Below the pieces are notes generated by a model. That model did no database searches. It saw only the letters and a program-made list of their open reading frames with translations, and was not told where the DNA came from. The translations under genes and the position numbers were made by a program. A stretch of DNA of 64,000 nt from Streptomyces odonnellii (GTDB taxonomy: Bacteria; Actinomycetota; Actinomycetes; Streptomycetales; Streptomycetaceae), in contig NZ_LATD01000027.1 in NCBI RefSeq assembly GCF_000981895.1, positions 22,142-86,141 of the forward strand, written 5' to 3'. Positions 60,912-64,000 of the stretch are shown here, piece by piece. Position 1 is the stretch's first letter. The number at the start of each line of letters is the position of its first letter.

Positions 60912-62057
60912 TCAGCGACCGGGCTTGAGGAGAGCTCGGGCCACCAGCAGCCGGTGGATCTCGTTGGTGCCCTCGACGAGCTGGAAGACTTTGGAATCCC
61001 GGTAGGCACGCCCGACACGGAACTCGGCGGAGACGCCATACGCCCCGTGGATCTGTACGGCCTCGGTCGCGACGCGCTGCGCGACATCGCTCGCGTACAT
61101 CTTGGCCATGCTTGCTTCGGTGCGGGCCCGCGAACCGCCGTCCATCGCCCGGGCGCAGTCCTGCACCAGCAGTCGAGCGGCCTGGATCTCCGTGGCCATC
61201 TGCGCGAGCTTGTGCTGGATCATCTGGTGCTCGGCGATCGCGGTGCCGGCGATGACACGCTCCCTGGCGTAGGACACCGAGTCCTCAAGACAGCCCTGCG
61301 CCAGGCCCACGGCCCTCGCGGCCACCGACAGACGGCCGCGTTCGACGGCCCCCATCGCGATGCGATACCCGTCGCCTTCCTCACCCAGCAGCGCGTCGGT
61401 GCCGACACAGACCTCGTCGAAGACGACTTCACCGCTGCAGAGCGGACGGAACCCCAACTTGTTCTTGAACGGATGCGTCGACAGACCGGGTGTGTCGAGC
61501 GGGATGACGAACGCGCTGACGCCGGAACGGCCCTCACTCCGGTCACGTGTGGCGAAGGTGACGATGAAGCTCGCGATGTCGATGTTCGTGATCCACGTCT
61601 TGGCGCCGCTGATGACGAACTTGTCCCGAACCCGACGGTAAGTGGTCTCCATTGCTGCGACATTGCTGCCCGACTGGGGCTCAGTGACTCCCGCGCAGCC
61701 AAAGATCTCACCGGATGCCAGCGGAGTCAGCCACTTCTTCTTCTGCTCGGCAGTGCCGTACTTCAACAGGCCCGATCCAACCAGGGCGGAAGGCATGCTC
61801 ATCAGAACACCGAGGCAGTGGTCGACGGTGGACATGGCCTCGATGACCGCGGCATAGGTGAGGTGATCGAGGCCCGTGCCGCCCAGGTCCTCGGGCACCG
61901 TTCCGCCGAACAGGCCCAACTCCCGCATCTGTCTCAGGATGCCCTGCGGAAGCCGCTCCGCCTCGTCGTAGGCCGCAACCTGTGGCGCCACGACCTCGCG
62001 GGCGAAGGAGGACACCAGGTCCACCAGGGCTGCGGACTCCTCGGCAGCGATCGTCAT
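60912..62057 (-). CDS. Acyl-CoA dehydrogenase
   Basis: 381 residues from the ATG at 62057; the open frame to 62126 runs through the upstream palindrome. Signature 1 CAGVTEPQSGSNVAAMET, flavin region WITNIDIASFIVTFA, signature 2 AYGVSAEFRVGRAYRDSKVF, and Glu in LVEGTNEIHR. Oxidises an acyl-CoA, for instance butyryl- or another short acyl-CoA from icmF. Electrons would go to EtfAB, encoded at 3-5 kb. Heads the minus-strand hydrolase operon with a 52-base gap. Confidence 0.94.
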   Translation of the reverse strand: MTIAAEESAALVDLVSSFAREVVAPQVAAYDEAERLPQGILRQMRELGLFGGTVPEDLGGTGLDHLTYAAVIEAMSTVDHCLGVLMSMPSALVGSGLLKYGTAEQKKKWLTPLASGEIFGCAGVTEPQSGSNVAAMETTYRRVRDKFVISGAKTWITNIDIASFIVTFATRDRSEGRSGVSAFVIPLDTPGLSTHPFKNKLGFRPLCSGEVVFDEVCVGTDALLGEEGDGYRIAMGAVERGRLSVAARAVGLAQGCLEDSVSYARERVIAGTAIAEHQMIQHKLAQMATEIQAARLLVQDCARAMDGGSRARTEASMAKMYASDVAQRVATEAVQIHGAYGVSAEFRVGRAYRDSKVFQLVEGTNEIHRLLVARALLKPGR

Positions 62058-62089
62058 CGGGGTTGCCCTTCCATGGATTTGAATATGTT

Positions 62090-62102
62090 CATGGTAACCA
62101 TG
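62090..62102. promoter_or_regulatory. CATGGTAACCATG palindrome upstream of acyl-CoA dehydrogenase
   Basis: 13-base perfect palindrome, 33 bases before the dehydrogenase start, inside an AT-rich stretch. Probable operator. Confidence 0.6.
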
Positions 62103-62125
62103 ATTACCCTCGATGGCAAGATTCA

Positions 62126-62474
62126 AGATTCCTGCGTCTTTTCGAGTTCATGACAAGTGGCCCACTGGCGCCGCGCGACAGACCGTTCCCCATCGAGGAG
62201 AAACGCGTGCTGAGATGGTGCTGAGGAGGCTGCCCTGCGCCGAACCTTTACCGGGTCGTGCCGCGCGAGCCGCCGTTCCGGCGGCTTGATGGCCCGCTCC
62301 GGGGCATCACCCGGCCCCAGAGCACGCGATGCTCCACGAACTGGCCTTACCCGGCGCCCACGATGGGCGCCGGGCGCTGGCCATCCATCCGAAATGATCA
62401 GCAGGTCGGCCCCTGTGCCCGCGGACTGTCGCGCTCAGCCACTCGCACACGGCGTCCAGCAGCCGAGAGCCCTG
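62126..62474. other. No supportable gene
   Basis: Some 350 bases between the dehydrogenase promoter and an SDR relic; no family-like frame seen on either strand. Confidence 0.45.
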
Positions 62475-62967
62475 TCAGTCGGTCATGCCGCCGCCGCCGA
62501 CGCCGATGGCAGTGCCGCTCAGACAGGCGCCGACCGGTGAGGCGGCCACAACGGCCATGTTGGCCACTTCCTCCGGCAATGAGAAGCGTCCGACAGCGAC
62601 TTGGTCTATTGCGTACTCGAGCGCCGGACGGCTCTGCGAGGTCGACCCGCCTCGCATGCGCTCCAGCGCATGCGGACCGACCATCACTCCAGGGCAGACA
62701 GCCACCGCCGACACCCCTGTGCCGCGAAGATCCTCAGCGAGGTTGCGGGTGAATCCGATTATCCCGGACTTGATCACACGCCACATGGTCTCGGGTTTCT
62801 GATCGACGAACCTCCCGTGCTACCGCAGCGCGCCGCCGGCATTGTTGACCAGGACGTTGAGCCCCCCAACTCTTCGTTGACGCGGCGAAGAGCCGCATGA
62901 GCACTGTCCCAGTCGGTGACGTCCCCCAACAGCGGGGGGAAAGGACCAACGGCACGCCCAGACATGA
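62475..62967 (-). pseudogene. SDR oxidoreductase with frameshift and internal deletion
   Basis: Pieces in different frames read LGDVTDWDSAHAALRRVNEE, then LNVLVNNAGGAL after a shift at a G-run near 62865, and finally MWRVIKSGIIGFTRNLAEDL. The region between WRVI and the active-site Lys (SASK-type motif, only its Lys-Ser left) is missing, about 45-50 residues with the Ser and Tyr. The C-terminus (GVSAVAVCPGVMVG, SGTAIGVGGGGMTD) is intact but inactive. The Rossmann N-terminus is also absent or unrecognisable. Confidence 0.8.
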
Positions 62968-63115
62968 TCTCCACACCTCACTCTTCGTCACCGGTTCCCC
63001 GCGCTGAACCGGTACGCGGGCTGTCGTGCCATGGCTCTCAAGGACTGTGCCGCATGCCTGGGGTCGCGGTCGCTTTGTGAGGGACAGATCTCCATGCCCT
63101 TACGGATACGGGAAG

Positions 63116-63948
63116 TCAGCTCACCGGCCCAGCCAGGTCGATGACGATGCCGGGCCCTTCGCGGCGCATCGCAACCTCGAAGCCGACTGCCCGCGTGATG
63201 TCGACGACGTGACGATAGATGTCATCAAACGAGGGATCATCGCCTCCCAGTAGTTCGGGTTGCCCCCGACGATTGATCAGGCACGGGAGGAAACCGGCTT
63301 CGGTGACATTCCCGTCCCCAATCCGGAAGCGCGCGATCATCGTGCGCCGCGCGGTCGCGTGGAAGGGGTAGGTCGGGTAGTCCGGCTGGTACGACACCGC
63401 GTATTCGGAGTAGAGCTCCTGCACCTCCCGCAGTGCGGGGCTGTTCGCGTGCGCGGACATGCCGACATCCATGATGAAGTTGCCGAGCCCGTGGAAGATC
63501 GGCTTGCCCCGGTACACCTCGATGGGTTTGAGGACGTGCTGGTGACATCCCAGAACGAGGTCGGCACCTGTGTCCATCGCCGTGTGCGCGATTTCGGTTT
63601 CGTAGTCGGCGAGCGTGCCTGGCACGAAGTGCAGGCCCCAGCGCGGCGTCACAACGACGACGTCCGCGCTCTCCTTCGCTGCTCGGATGTCCTGCTCCAT
63701 CGCGGCGAGATCCTCTGGCAGGACCGTCGTGCTGATACGGCGCGGCGAGCCTGGCTGCTCCAGTTCGGCCTGGTCGTACCGCGTGGTGACACGGAGGGGT
63801 GCACACCCCGGGCTGTCTGCGGTCGCCGCGTAGCCAGGCCACAAGATCGATGAGTAGGGCACTGGTCAATCGGTATGTTGCCGCCGCCCGCCAGCGCGCC
63901 GCCCGTCAGGCCCAGTACGAACCTTCCGCGGCGGGCCGCCCCGGGGAC
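63116..63948 (-). pseudogene. CapA-family (poly-gamma-glutamate-type) protein, missing its N-terminal half
   Basis: From the GTG at 63862 the frame gives the C-terminal half of a CapA-type metallophosphatase-fold protein: VVVTPRWGLHFVPGTLADYE, ADLVLGCHQHVLKPIEVYRG and KPIFHGLGNFIMDV. Full members are about 350-400 residues with an N-terminal GDxM-type block, not present here. Upstream in another frame is ARRGRFVLGLTGGALAGGG, a twin-arginine-like export signal, so the gene seems to have lost its middle with a frame change near 63870. CapA proteins act at the cell surface; the role of this one is unknown. Confidence 0.65.
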
Positions 63949-64000
63949 GCCGCGGAGCCCGGCGAGGACGGCGGGGGCTGGGGCTGGGACGGCGCCAGGG

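Noticed and set aside
1..64000. tRNA, rRNA, CRISPR arrays, riboswitches
   Set aside because: No cloverleaf, rRNA block or regular spaced repeat was seen by eye; small structured RNAs cannot be excluded without a covariance search.

Overview
The window looks like actinobacterial chromosome, most likely Streptomyces. Evidence: very high GC with strong third-position GC bias, GTG starts, ATGA/GTGA start-stop overlaps, IS5- and IS701-type transposase relics, a PAS-PAS-GAF-SpoIIE-HATPase phosphatase, and many TetR/MarR/GntR/IclR regulators beside catabolic operons. The density of broken genes and insertion remnants would suit a chromosome arm. I saw no rRNA, tRNA or CRISPR.

Layout. 0-3 kb: a decayed IS5-family transposase lies against a truncated P-loop NTPase; the NTPase's overlapping upstream partner (AVTG-type repeats plus a membrane segment) is split by a CTAG-bounded MITE. 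3-7 kb: etfA, etfB and an acyl-CoA dehydrogenase, divergent from a TetR gene across a perfect palindrome. 7-9 kb: IS701, terpene-synthase and methyltransferase relics. 9-12.6 kb: a TetR gene, a broken SDR, a CocE/NonD-type hydrolase and a second broken SDR. 12.8-17.5 kb: the SpoIIE-type phosphatase and an MFS exporter divergent from marR. 17.7-20.8 kb: an IS701 relic, two SDRs and a TetR gene that has lost its HTH.

21-62 kb is an aromatic/acyl-CoA catabolic supercluster. 21-29 kb: aldehyde dehydrogenase, MmgE/PrpD protein, phenolic acid decarboxylase, and an extradiol dioxygenase-CaiB CoA transferase-P450 operon. 29-38.5 kb: MarR, a phthalate-dioxygenase-reductase-type flavoprotein, a TauD-type oxygenase, GntR, IclR, the complete hydratase / acylating aldehyde dehydrogenase / aldolase set for 2-hydroxypentadienoate, and an isochorismatase-like protein. 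39-45 kb: SDR, an aldehyde dehydrogenase homologue lacking its catalytic residues, a beta-hydroxyacid dehydrogenase, an enoyl-CoA hydratase and a zinc alcohol dehydrogenase. 45-58 kb: ferredoxin, fused acyl-CoA mutase IcmF, 3-hydroxyacyl-CoA dehydrogenase, thiolase, enoyl-CoA hydratase, two VOC proteins, a SnoaL-like protein, SDR, P450, a second reductase and a 4,5-dihydroxyphthalate-decarboxylase-like protein. 58-62 kb: a coupled acyl-CoA dehydrogenase, meta-cleavage-type hydrolase, Dabb protein and aldehyde dehydrogenase operon. The window ends in a broken SDR and a broken CapA-like gene.

How the genes may work together (inference). P450s with reductases and a 3Fe-4S ferredoxin hydroxylate an aromatic or alicyclic compound. 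The VOC dioxygenase cleaves a catechol, and the alpha/beta hydrolase releases a side-chain acid plus 2-hydroxypenta-2,4-dienoate. The hydratase, aldolase and dehydrogenase convert the latter to pyruvate and acetyl-CoA. The CaiB enzyme and IcmF would activate a branched acid such as isobutyrate and linearise it for beta-oxidation. No single substrate can be proved from sequence.

The most unusual feature is the pattern of decay. Two regulator-enzyme pairs are present in duplicate with opposite members broken, a further marR relic keeps the double operator of the intact marR gene, and several relics keep both ends while an internal domain is missing.
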